From positions 310,001 to 374,000 of the forward strand of contig NZ_JBEWYP010000003.1 of the NCBI RefSeq assembly GCF_040566555.1: DNA of 64,000 nt, read 5' to 3'. Below, one piece after another: positions 1 to 6,669 of the stretch. The notes under the pieces were generated by a model. That model was given only the letters and a program-made list of their open reading frames with translations. It did no database searches and had not been told where the DNA came from. The DNA comes from Sediminicola sp040566555 (GTDB taxonomy: Bacteria > Bacteroidota > Bacteroidia > Flavobacteriales > Flavobacteriaceae). Both the position numbers and the translations under genes were made by a program. How positions within the stretch are numbered: the first letter of the stretch is position 1; each line of letters begins with the position of its first letter.

Positions 1-2
1 AG

Positions 3-182
3 AATGCAGCGGGTCAGGCTATAATTGACAATCCTACTATCCAAGCAAGTGGATTGACATTAATAGACGAACAAGCTAATTTAATAACTTTCAATTCACG
101 TTACTCTCAAATGACTTATGATGGATATCATTTTAGTCAATTAGGAACAATGATGAATTTTTCAGTGAACTACAGATTCTAG
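3..182 (+). CDS. C-terminal end of an outer-membrane beta-barrel protein (partial)
   Basis: The window opens inside this gene; codons run in frame from base 3 to the TAG at 180-182, giving the last 59 residues. The peptide ends in Asn-Phe-Ser-Val-Asn-Tyr-Arg-Phe, an alternating strand with a terminal aromatic residue, which is the usual last beta strand recognised by the BAM machinery. In Bacteroidota this ending is typical of TonB-dependent receptors and other outer-membrane barrels. The exact family cannot be told from the fragment. A strong terminator follows at once. Confidence 0.65.
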   Translation, partial: NAAGQAIIDNPTIQASGLTLIDEQANLITFNSRYSQMTYDGYHFSQLGTMMNFSVNYRF

Positions 183-202
183 TAAACAACTAGATTAATT
201 GT

Positions 203-235
203 AAAAAGCTACCTATTTTTAGGTAGCTTTTTTTT
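203..235 (+). terminator. Rho-independent terminator after the barrel gene
   Basis: A perfect stem (AAAAAGCTACCT at 203-214 pairing with AGGTAGCTTTTT from 221) closes a 6-nt loop and runs into a T tract. It sits 20 bases after the stop codon of the partial gene and separates it from the methyltransferase. Confidence 0.9.
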
Positions 236-244
236 GTTACAGAT

Positions 245-988
245 ATGAGTAATTTATACGGTCCAAAATTATCCAGGGTATTTGATAAAATATATAAAGG
301 CTTTATAGACTATAATGCCGAATATGTATTTTACGCACAACTGTGTCAAGAAAACAAGGTAAAATCCATTTTGGAATTAGGTTGTGGTACGGGGAACCTT
401 GCAACTTATTTCAGTAAAGATTTTGATGCCTATCTGGGATTGGATTATAGCGAACATATGCTGTCCATTGCACGGGAAAAATTTCCAAACGGGAATTTTG
501 TCCATAGGGATATGCGAAATTTTAGTTTGGACAAAAGATTTGATGCCGCCCTTATAACAGGTAGATCAACCAGTTATTTACTTACAAGTGATGACCTTTT
601 GAGCACTTTTAAGTGTATCCATAAGGTCTTGAATCTAAATGGATATATGATTTTTGATTGTATAGATGCAACGAAGTTTATACCATATATCCGTGAAAAC
701 CCAACAGTACTTCATACATCCAAGGTGGGGAATACCAATTATTATAGAACTTCAGAATGGTATTCCATGAAAGATGACCCGGAATTAATTCATTGGACGG
801 CCTCCTACTATGAACAAGGAAGTGCAGAAAATCTGTTTTTGGGAAAGGACACGGTAATATTCAAGGTATTTACAGAAACGGAAATAAGGTCAGCACTTAA
901 ACAGGCAGGATTTGAAGTTAAGGACTCAATGGACAGGCCTACCTATGCCTTTGATACTTTTGTGATCGTTGCTAAAAAGAACAAATAA
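245..988 (+). CDS. Class I SAM-dependent methyltransferase
   Basis: A 247-residue soluble protein with a Rossmann-type methyltransferase fold. SAM-binding motif I is seen as LELGCGTGN at about residues 43-51, followed by the acidic GLDYSE (motif II) near 65-70 and RDMRNF (motif III region) near 90. This is the general layout of small-molecule methyltransferases; the substrate cannot be read from sequence. It stands alone between two terminators, so neighbours give no help. The ATG at 245 begins 9 bases after the upstream T tract, so the leader must be very short. Confidence 0.8.
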   Translation: MSNLYGPKLSRVFDKIYKGFIDYNAEYVFYAQLCQENKVKSILELGCGTGNLATYFSKDFDAYLGLDYSEHMLSIAREKFPNGNFVHRDMRNFSLDKRFDAALITGRSTSYLLTSDDLLSTFKCIHKVLNLNGYMIFDCIDATKFIPYIRENPTVLHTSKVGNTNYYRTSEWYSMKDDPELIHWTASYYEQGSAENLFLGKDTVIFKVFTETEIRSALKQAGFEVKDSMDRPTYAFDTFVIVAKKNK

Positions 989-990
989 AA

Positions 991-1016
991 AACCCAATCA
1001 GAGGATTGGGCTTTTA
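991..1016. terminator. Hairpin between convergent genes
   Basis: Stem CCCAATC (993-999) pairs with GATTGGG (1004-1010) around a 4-nt loop, with A tract on the left and T tract on the right. It lies between the stop of the methyltransferase and the stop of the leftward ferredoxin gene and can serve both strands. Confidence 0.8.
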
Positions 1017-1035
1017 ATAATAATGCTTACCATTC

Positions 1036-1386
1036 TTATTCTGGGTGCATAAAACGCTGTTTTGCCAGTAATTCTTCTTCTGTCTCCACATGACTGTCAT
1101 CTGGAACACAACAATCCACCGGACATACCGCTGCACATTGGGGTTCCTCATGGAAACCCACACATTCTGTACACTTGTCAGGGGAGATATAATAAATTTC
1201 GTCACTTATTGGTTCTTGTACTTCATCGGCATCCACTTCAGAGCCATTTGGCAATACAACCTTCCCTTTTAAGGAAGTACCATCACTATATCTCCAGTCA
1301 TCTGCTCCTTCATAAATTGCGGTATTTGGACATTCCGGTTCACAAGCCCCACAATTTATACATTCATCAGTTATTATAATTGCCAT
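1036..1386 (-). CDS. 2[4Fe-4S] ferredoxin with long internal insert
   Basis: A 116-residue small electron carrier. Cluster 1 is bound by Cys9, Cys12, Cys15 (CxxCxxC) with Cys19-Pro belonging to the partner cluster; the second motif is Cys72-x2-Cys75-x8-Cys84-x3-Cys88-Pro, the spacing of the Alvin-type ferredoxins. The two motifs are separated by about 50 residues, an acidic insert containing a VVLPNGSEVDAD stretch, longer than in clostridial ferredoxins of about 55 residues. It diverges from the LuxC-like acyl-CoA reductase and the two share an overlapping promoter region. Electron partner unknown; the neighbouring reductase uses NAD(P)H in known relatives, so a direct link is only an inference. 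Confidence 0.9.
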   Translation of the reverse strand: MAIIITDECINCGACEPECPNTAIYEGADDWRYSDGTSLKGKVVLPNGSEVDADEVQEPISDEIYYISPDKCTECVGFHEEPQCAAVCPVDCCVPDDSHVETEEELLAKQRFMHPE

Positions 1387-1406
1387 AATTTTCTTTTTCT
1401 ATTGCT

Positions 1407-1414
1407 TACTTTTG
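1407..1414 (+). promoter_or_regulatory. Rightward -7 box (TACTTTTG) for the acyl-CoA reductase operon
   Basis: The octamer fits the Bacteroidota TAnnTTTG -7 consensus and is 38 bases before the ATG at 1453. A TTG at 1380-1382 could be the -33 element, although the spacer of 24 is slightly long. Confidence 0.45.
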
Positions 1415-1416
1415 CA

Positions 1417-1448
1417 CAAAGGTAAATCCTATTAAAACACTATACAAA
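1417..1448 (-). promoter_or_regulatory. Leftward Bacteroidota promoter for the ferredoxin gene
   Basis: Read on the minus strand, TTTG (1448-1445), a 20-nt spacer and TACCTTTG (1424-1417) match the TTTG / TAnnTTTG promoter of Bacteroidota. The predicted start lies about 24 bases before the ferredoxin ATG. The site nearly abuts the rightward -7 box at 1407-1414, so the two divergent promoters are overlapping. Confidence 0.6.
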
Positions 1449-1452
1449 TATA

Positions 1453-2514
1453 ATGACTGAGCTTGAACTGAGATTAGAAGCATTTGTTAAACTTGGTGAT
1501 TTGTTCCGAGAGTTTTGTGAATTTTCCAATAAAAGTGAACACAATCAAGAATCTACTAATGAATGGTTTTTAAAATTCGATGAAACAATTACTTTAGCTG
1601 GACATAAAAATGGATGGTTCATTAAAGAGAATATCCTTTTTTGTTTAGAAAAATGGGGAGACTTATTGACTGAGGAAAAACTTGTCAAATGGCTGTCAGA
1701 CTATGATGTTGATCTAAATAAACCTAAAACTGTGGCCTTGATAATGGCGGGCAACATCCCTTTGGTCGGTTTTCATGATTTTATGGTTACTATTTTAACA
1801 GGCAACAAAGCCTTGATTAAATTATCCTCCAATGACAATATCCTACTTCCCTGCGTGATAAAATATTTAACTCACGTTGCCCCTACCCTAAAAAATGAAA
1901 TTACCATTACGGAAGGACAAATGAAGGGTTTTGATGTAGTGATTGCCACTGGAAGTGATAACACTGCAAGGTACTTTGAGCATTATTTTGGGAATAAACC
2001 CAATATTATTAGGAGAAATAGGAATTCCGTGGCCGTTCTGACGGGTAATGAAACATCGGAACAATTGAATGCCCTGGGAGAGGATATTTTTAGATACTAT
2101 GGGCTTGGATGTAGAAGTGTCTCTAAGTTTTTTGTTCCCAAAAACTATAATTTCAATGTCTTTTTTGAGGCTATCTTTTCCTATAATCCGATAATCAATC
2201 AAGTAAAGTATTCCAATAATTATGATTACAACAAGGCGGTTTATCTAATGAGTGAATTTAAGTTGCTCGACAATGGTTTTTTGATGCTTAAGGAAGACGA
2301 AAGTTATTCCTCCCCCATAGCCACTGTGTTTTACGAGGTATATGATTCATTAAAAGAATTGGAATTAAAACTTGAAGCTGAAAAGGAAAAAATACAATGC
2401 GTTGTTGGCAATGGGATTATAGATGGGGAAATTGCGTTTGGAGAAACGCAGAATCCAAATTTATCGGACTATGCCGATGGAATTGATACAGTAGAATTTC
2501 TGATAAATGCATAA
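1453..2514 (+). CDS. LuxC-family acyl-CoA reductase
   Basis: A 353-residue protein of the acyl-CoA reductase (LuxC) branch of the aldehyde dehydrogenase superfamily, which reduces acyl-CoA or acyl-enzyme to the fatty aldehyde with NAD(P)H. The nucleotide-binding segment ATGSDNTARYFEHYFG lies at residues 165-180 and the candidate catalytic cysteine is Cys220 in GLGCRSVS, the position that carries the acyl group in LuxC. It is shorter than LuxC itself (about 480 residues) because the N-terminal part is reduced. It is the first gene of a rightward run with serC and serA and diverges from a ferredoxin gene. The physiological acyl substrate is unknown. Confidence 0.85.
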   Translation: MTELELRLEAFVKLGDLFREFCEFSNKSEHNQESTNEWFLKFDETITLAGHKNGWFIKENILFCLEKWGDLLTEEKLVKWLSDYDVDLNKPKTVALIMAGNIPLVGFHDFMVTILTGNKALIKLSSNDNILLPCVIKYLTHVAPTLKNEITITEGQMKGFDVVIATGSDNTARYFEHYFGNKPNIIRRNRNSVAVLTGNETSEQLNALGEDIFRYYGLGCRSVSKFFVPKNYNFNVFFEAIFSYNPIINQVKYSNNYDYNKAVYLMSEFKLLDNGFLMLKEDESYSSPIATVFYEVYDSLKELELKLEAEKEKIQCVVGNGIIDGEIAFGETQNPNLSDYADGIDTVEFLINA

Positions 2515-2584
2515 AATTACCTGATTTTACCTATTTAATTTGGTCATAATTAATGAACTTTACCACTTAAACATTTCACCACCC

Positions 2585-3649
2585 ATGAAGAAACATAATT
2601 TTAGTGCCGGACCTTGTGTCCTTCCTCAAGAAGTAATACTTAAATCAGCAGAAGCGATCCAGGATTTTAATGGATCAGGGTTGTCCCTAATAGAAATATC
2701 TCACCGCAGCAAGGATTTTGTAGCTGTAATGGATAAGGCTCAAGCCTTGGCATTGGAATTGTTGGGATTGGAAAACAAAGGCTATAAAGCCCTCTTTTTA
2801 CAAGGAGGAGCAAGTCTTCAGTTTTTAATGACAGCCTATAACCTATTGGAGAAAAAAGCAGGATACTTGAATACAGGAACTTGGAGTGATAAAGCGATAA
2901 AGGAGGCAAAACTCTTCGGGGAGGTATTAGAGGTTGGCTCTTCCAAATCTGAAGGCTACAACCATATCCCTAAGATGTACGGTGTTCCCAATGATCTGGA
3001 TTACTTACATTTAACCTCAAACAATACCATTTACGGGACGCAAATAAAAAACTTCCCAAAGGTAAATGTCCCACTTGTTTGTGATATGAGTTCTGACATT
3101 TTTTCGAGACAGCTCGACTTTTCTAAATTTGATTTGATATATGCCGGTGCACAAAAAAATATGGGTCCAGCCGGGACTACCTTGGTAGTTGTTAAAGAAT
3201 CCGTTTTAGGAAAAGTGAGCCGCAAAATTCCTTCTATGTTGAATTATCAGGTACACATTTCCAAAGAGAGCATGTTCAACACCCCTGCCGTATTTCCTGT
3301 ATATGTTTCCATGTTAACCCTGGAATGGCTTAAAAACTTAGGTGGTATAGAAGCTATTGAAGAGATAAACAATAAAAAGGCACAGTTATTATATTCAGAA
3401 ATAGACTTAAATCCTCTTTTCAAGGGATATTCCGTAAAAGAGGACAGATCAACAATGAACGCCACGTTTAATCTTACGGATGATAAACTTCAAGCTACTT
3501 TTGATGCCATGTGGAAAGAAGCGGGCATCAATGGTCTAAGCGGACACAGGTCTGTAGGAGGATACCGCGCATCAATGTACAATGCCCTAACATTGGAAAG
3601 CGTTGGAGTATTGGTAGATATAATGAGTGAATTAGAACGAAAAGCATAA
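2585..3649 (+). CDS. serC: Phosphoserine aminotransferase
   Basis: PLP enzyme that transaminates 3-phosphohydroxypyruvate with glutamate to O-phosphoserine, the second step of serine synthesis. Starting at the ATG at 2585 gives 354 residues and the family's own N terminus, KKHNFSAGPCVLP; the longer reading frame from 2540 would need a TTG start and is rejected. The PLP lysine is Lys191 in AGAQKNMGPAG; GHRSVGGYRAS near the C terminus is the substrate phosphate-binding region. It is followed after 25 bases by serA. Its product O-phosphoserine is also the substrate of cysteate synthases, relevant to the enzyme encoded at 54483-55532. Confidence 0.95.
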   Translation: MKKHNFSAGPCVLPQEVILKSAEAIQDFNGSGLSLIEISHRSKDFVAVMDKAQALALELLGLENKGYKALFLQGGASLQFLMTAYNLLEKKAGYLNTGTWSDKAIKEAKLFGEVLEVGSSKSEGYNHIPKMYGVPNDLDYLHLTSNNTIYGTQIKNFPKVNVPLVCDMSSDIFSRQLDFSKFDLIYAGAQKNMGPAGTTLVVVKESVLGKVSRKIPSMLNYQVHISKESMFNTPAVFPVYVSMLTLEWLKNLGGIEAIEEINNKKAQLLYSEIDLNPLFKGYSVKEDRSTMNATFNLTDDKLQATFDAMWKEAGINGLSGHRSVGGYRASMYNALTLESVGVLVDIMSELERKA

Positions 3650-3674
3650 TTAATAAAAAGATTATTCAAGATAG

Positions 3675-4631
3675 ATGAGCATGAAAATACTGGTGAACGA
3701 TAGAATATCACAATCTGGAATACAGGCCTTGCAGAATGCAGGGTTTGAAGTTAATACCACCAAGGTTGCACAAGAACAGCTGATAAATTATATCAATAAA
3801 AACGCCATTGAAATTCTTTTGGTTAGAAGCGCTACTGAAGTAAACAAAGAAGTAATAGACAACTGTCCCACCTTAAAAATAGTAGGTAGGGCCGGCGTTG
3901 GCATGGACAATATTGATGTTGAATATGCCGTGCAAAAAGGAATAAAAGTTATTAATACCCCTGAGGCATCCGCAGCTTCTGTGGCGGAACTTGTTTTTGC
4001 CCATTTGTACAGCGGTGTGCGATTTGTTCATGATTCCAATAGAAACATGCCGTTAGAGGGAGATAGCAAGTTCAATATGCTCAAAAAAGCATATTCCAAA
4101 GGCTTGGAACTTAAAGGAAAGACCCTAGGGATCGTGGGGTTTGGAAAAATTGGTCAGGCTACTGCAAAAATAGCTTTGGGTATTGGCATGAAGGTGATGT
4201 ATCATGACCACCATAGAGAAGAAACAACAGTTACTGTTCCCTTTTTTGATGGACAGTCCGTATCCTTTGTTTTAAAGAATAATTCTATGGAGGAGCTTTT
4301 GAAATCCGCAGATTTCTTTTCCATGCATGTTCCAGCCCAAAAACAATACGCTATTGGCAAGAAGGAATTTGAATTGATGAAAGATGGAGTTGGTATAATA
4401 AATACTGCTCGAGGTGGTGTAATAGACGAAGTGGCTCTTGTTGATGCCTTAGAAAATGGAAAAGTACTTTTTGCAGGTTTGGACGTTTACGAATCTGAAC
4501 CAAGTCCTGAAATAAGGATCCTTATGCATCCTCAAATCTCCCTGACCCCGCACATTGGAGGCAGTACCATTGAGGCCCAGGAAAGGATTGGAATGGAATT
4601 GGCGAATTTGATTATAGACCATTCCAAATAG
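3675..4631 (+). CDS. serA: D-3-phosphoglycerate dehydrogenase, short form
   Basis: A 318-residue NAD-dependent D-isomer 2-hydroxyacid dehydrogenase that oxidises 3-phosphoglycerate, the first step of serine synthesis. The nucleotide-binding GFGKIG lies at residues 155-160, the catalytic Arg is in NTARGGVID and the catalytic His in TPHIGGST near the end. It lacks the C-terminal ACT (serine-binding) domain of the long form, so feedback inhibition by serine through ACT is not expected. Pairing with serC supports the serine assignment rather than another 2-hydroxyacid. A second ATG two codons inside (3681) is an alternative start. Confidence 0.9.
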   Translation: MSMKILVNDRISQSGIQALQNAGFEVNTTKVAQEQLINYINKNAIEILLVRSATEVNKEVIDNCPTLKIVGRAGVGMDNIDVEYAVQKGIKVINTPEASAASVAELVFAHLYSGVRFVHDSNRNMPLEGDSKFNMLKKAYSKGLELKGKTLGIVGFGKIGQATAKIALGIGMKVMYHDHHREETTVTVPFFDGQSVSFVLKNNSMEELLKSADFFSMHVPAQKQYAIGKKEFELMKDGVGIINTARGGVIDEVALVDALENGKVLFAGLDVYESEPSPEIRILMHPQISLTPHIGGSTIEAQERIGMELANLIIDHSK

Positions 4632-4709
4632 TGGTGGTAAAAGCCCTTATCTGTTTTTTTGTATTTCAATTTCGTATCTTAGGAATCCAACGAACATAAT
4701 TTAAAAAAC

Positions 4710-5342
4710 ATGTCAGGATTATTAGAATTACTAGATAGCCCAATGGGCAAACAATTAATTGGTGGAATAGCTGGACAAACTGGTAATTCTGAAGAGAAAA
4801 CTGCCGATGTACTTAGCATGGCAATGCCTCTTTTAATGGGTGCCATGAAGAAAAACGCATCTACCCCACAAGGGGCAGAAGGGTTGATGAGTGCCTTAAA
4901 TTCCAAACACAATGGAAGTATTTTGGACAATCTTGGAGGTATGTTCAATGGTGGTGTTGATCAATCGGTTATGAGTGACGGCGCAGGAATACTTGGACAT
5001 TTATTGGGAAACAAACAAGCACTAGTCGAAAATACTTTAAGTCAAAAATCAGGTTTGGATGCCAGCTCAGTGGCTGACATATTGAAAATAGCTGCACCAA
5101 TATTAATGGGTTTCTTAGGAAAACAAAAATCTCAGAACAGCCTTGACGATGCAAACGGACTAAGTAGTCTAATTGGCAGCATGTTAGGAGGACAGCCACA
5201 ACAAAATCAAAGTTTGATAACTAGTTTATTGGATTCTGATGGAGACGGAAGTGTTCTTGATGATGTTGCAGATATGGTCTTAGGAAATACAAAGAAAAAA
5301 GGAGGATTAGGAAGTATGCTTGGAGGTCTCTTTGGAAAATAG
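4710..5342 (+). CDS. DUF937-family protein with one EF-hand-like loop
   Basis: A 210-residue Gly/Leu/Met-rich protein of the DUF937 family, role unknown. It contains two related helical segments (PMGKQLIGGIAGQTG near residues 11-25 and the SQKSGLDASSVADILKIAAPILMG stretch beginning near 111) that look like an internal duplication. Near the end, Asp175, Asp177 and Asp179 followed by Gly form a DxDxDG calcium-binding-like loop, and the tail is glycine-rich (GGLGSMLGGLFGK). No signal peptide or membrane segment is evident. It follows serA in the same direction with a 78-base gap, and a terminator comes after it. Confidence 0.8.
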   Translation: MSGLLELLDSPMGKQLIGGIAGQTGNSEEKTADVLSMAMPLLMGAMKKNASTPQGAEGLMSALNSKHNGSILDNLGGMFNGGVDQSVMSDGAGILGHLLGNKQALVENTLSQKSGLDASSVADILKIAAPILMGFLGKQKSQNSLDDANGLSSLIGSMLGGQPQQNQSLITSLLDSDGDGSVLDDVADMVLGNTKKKGGLGSMLGGLFGK

Positions 5343-5370
5343 TAAGGATTCAAAATAAGAATATTTTAAC

Positions 5371-5401
5371 AAAACCACCTGTCCTCTCAGGTGGTTTTTT
5401 T
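5371..5401 (+). terminator. Rho-independent terminator ending the serC-serA-DUF937 run
   Basis: Stem AACCACCT (5373-5380) pairs with AGGTGGTT (5389-5396), extended by A/T pairs and followed by a T tract. It lies 30 bases after the DUF937 stop codon. Confidence 0.9.
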
Positions 5402-5424
5402 GTACCTTAAATACAATAAAAACA

Positions 5425-5892
5425 ATGGTCATGTTAATTAAATCGTTTCTTAAAATTATAGCATTCATTATTGTAATGGCCCTTGCCATTGGTAGCTGTA
5501 CAGGAACTAAACAGGCCGTGGAGGTAACCGATCAGGAAAAAATGGCCTTTAACCAAAAAGAAGGGGATACGATCACCATTGCCAATGAAAGCTTGGAATA
5601 TGACATAATTATCATTGAGCCTGGTTTTAATTTTTGGTTGCAGTCTGTTGCCAAACCTAGACAATACTATTCTCAATCATTTATGGAAAATAGAAATAAT
5701 ATTTACGTGAGGGAATGGAATGCAAGGGTGCTGCAACCACAACGTTTTGGCCCCAACCTTTATGAACTCCAAATCAACTATGATCCACAAACGGATTATG
5801 GATATGAAGTAAACTATCAACTATATAATTATTTCATCTATTTCAAACGTAAATACAATCAACGCTTAGGGCCTTTTGTTCCTAGAATATAA
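5425..5892 (+). CDS. Small lipoprotein of unknown function (DUF6146-like)
   Basis: A 155-residue predicted lipoprotein. Residues 5-24 form a hydrophobic signal ending in the lipobox AIGSC, with Cys25 as the lipidated residue. The mature part is rich in Tyr and Asn and contains a hydrophobic FNFWLQSVAKPRQYYSQ segment; no catalytic motif is recognised. From memory it resembles the Flavobacteriaceae family DUF6146, which cannot be confirmed here. The ATG at 5425 and the one two codons later (5431) are both possible starts. It precedes a small membrane protein by 35 bases, but that gene seems to have its own promoter. Confidence 0.7.
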   Translation: MVMLIKSFLKIIAFIIVMALAIGSCTGTKQAVEVTDQEKMAFNQKEGDTITIANESLEYDIIIIEPGFNFWLQSVAKPRQYYSQSFMENRNNIYVREWNARVLQPQRFGPNLYELQINYDPQTDYGYEVNYQLYNYFIYFKRKYNQRLGPFVPRI

Positions 5893-5906
5893 ATGCTTTA
5901 TCTTTG
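5875..5906 (+). promoter_or_regulatory. Bacteroidota promoter within the end of the lipoprotein gene
   Basis: TTTG (5875-5878), a 20-nt spacer and TATCTTTG (5899-5906) match the Bacteroidota consensus closely. The predicted transcription start is about 14 bases before the ATG at 5928, supporting that start and ruling out the upstream TTG at 5904. Confidence 0.65.
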
Positions 5907-5927
5907 CGCGAGAATTTAAAGAAGGAT

Positions 5928-6245
5928 ATGAAGAAACTAAAAGAACGTTGGGGCATAGATTCCAACTTCGAAGTAGTCGTCATTTTATTGGTGTTTGCAT
6001 TAACAGGTTCTAGTTCAGTTAAAATTGCCAGGCCTTTATTGGAAGCAATAGGATTTACCAGATCTATTTTCCCTGAAGATGGAATTTACTCCTTCCTTTA
6101 TTGGACCACAAGAATTCTTATCATATTTCCAATTTACCAACTTCTACTTGTGCTTTTCGGATGGTTGTTTGGCCAGTTCAAATTTTTTTGGAATTTTGAA
6201 AAGAAAATGCTTGGCAGATTGGGCCTAGGCTTCCTATTTAAATAA
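5928..6245 (+). CDS. Small two-helix membrane protein of unknown function (DUF6787-like)
   Basis: A 105-residue protein starting at the ATG at 5928 (MKKLKERW); the reading frame extends to a TTG at 5904, but that codon lies inside the -7 promoter box. Two hydrophobic helices are seen, near residues 16-30 (VVVILLVFALTGSSSV) and 60-82 (ILIIFPIYQLLLVLFGWLFG), with an aromatic, basic C terminus. It is a conserved flavobacterial type often found beside serine genes and DUF937, from memory DUF6787. Function unknown. Confidence 0.75.
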   Translation: MKKLKERWGIDSNFEVVVILLVFALTGSSSVKIARPLLEAIGFTRSIFPEDGIYSFLYWTTRILIIFPIYQLLLVLFGWLFGQFKFFWNFEKKMLGRLGLGFLFK

Positions 6246-6297
6246 AATTATACTTTCCTTAACATTCCTTCTTCATAGGATTTGTTTAGTTTGTGAT

Positions 6298-6630
6298 GTG
6301 GGAACCAGATTTAAAAATTTTCTATTAATTACCGCAGCTTTTTTGTTATTAGCTGCCATTGAAGCTCCCTCGGTAGTAAAATTATGGCATTCTCTATATA
6401 GCCATAAAGAGGTGAAATGTGATCTGGAAGGCAGCGTTCATATCCACAGTGCCGAAATTGATTGTCCTTTTCAGAAATTTAACGTCTCCCTTCACTATTT
6501 CCTTCCTCAGAATCATTTTGATGAATTGCTGGTAATAAACATTAGAGAGGACCATTTTGATTATTATTCCTTTGTAAATACTTTTCAAAAACTTCATTAT
6601 TCTCTTAGGGGCCCACCAGTTAGTGTATAA
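6298..6630 (+). CDS. Small secreted His/Cys-containing protein upstream of a TonB receptor
   Basis: A 110-residue protein with an N-terminal hydrophobic segment (FLLITAAFLLLAAIEAP). It contains a cluster of potential metal ligands between residues 30 and 61: His31, His36, Cys41, His48, His50 and Cys56. It lies 39 bases upstream of a TonB-dependent receptor in the same direction. I infer a periplasmic or membrane-anchored metal-binding accessory to that receptor. The only initiation codon that fits is a GTG at 6298; the overlapping ATG at 6296 is in another frame. Confidence 0.6.
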   Translation: MGTRFKNFLLITAAFLLLAAIEAPSVVKLWHSLYSHKEVKCDLEGSVHIHSAEIDCPFQKFNVSLHYFLPQNHFDELLVINIREDHFDYYSFVNTFQKLHYSLRGPPVSV

Positions 6631-6669
6631 TTCGATTTAAAATATTATTCATCTTTTTCAAATTTAATT

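Noticed and set aside
1062..1379. Long open frames on the plus strand opposite the ferredoxin gene
   Set aside because: They mirror the minus-strand ferredoxin, whose Cys motifs are complete; no family is recognised in the opposite frames.
3715..4631. SerA as a general 2-hydroxyacid dehydrogenase
   Set aside because: The immediate serC neighbour and residue pattern favour phosphoglycerate dehydrogenase.
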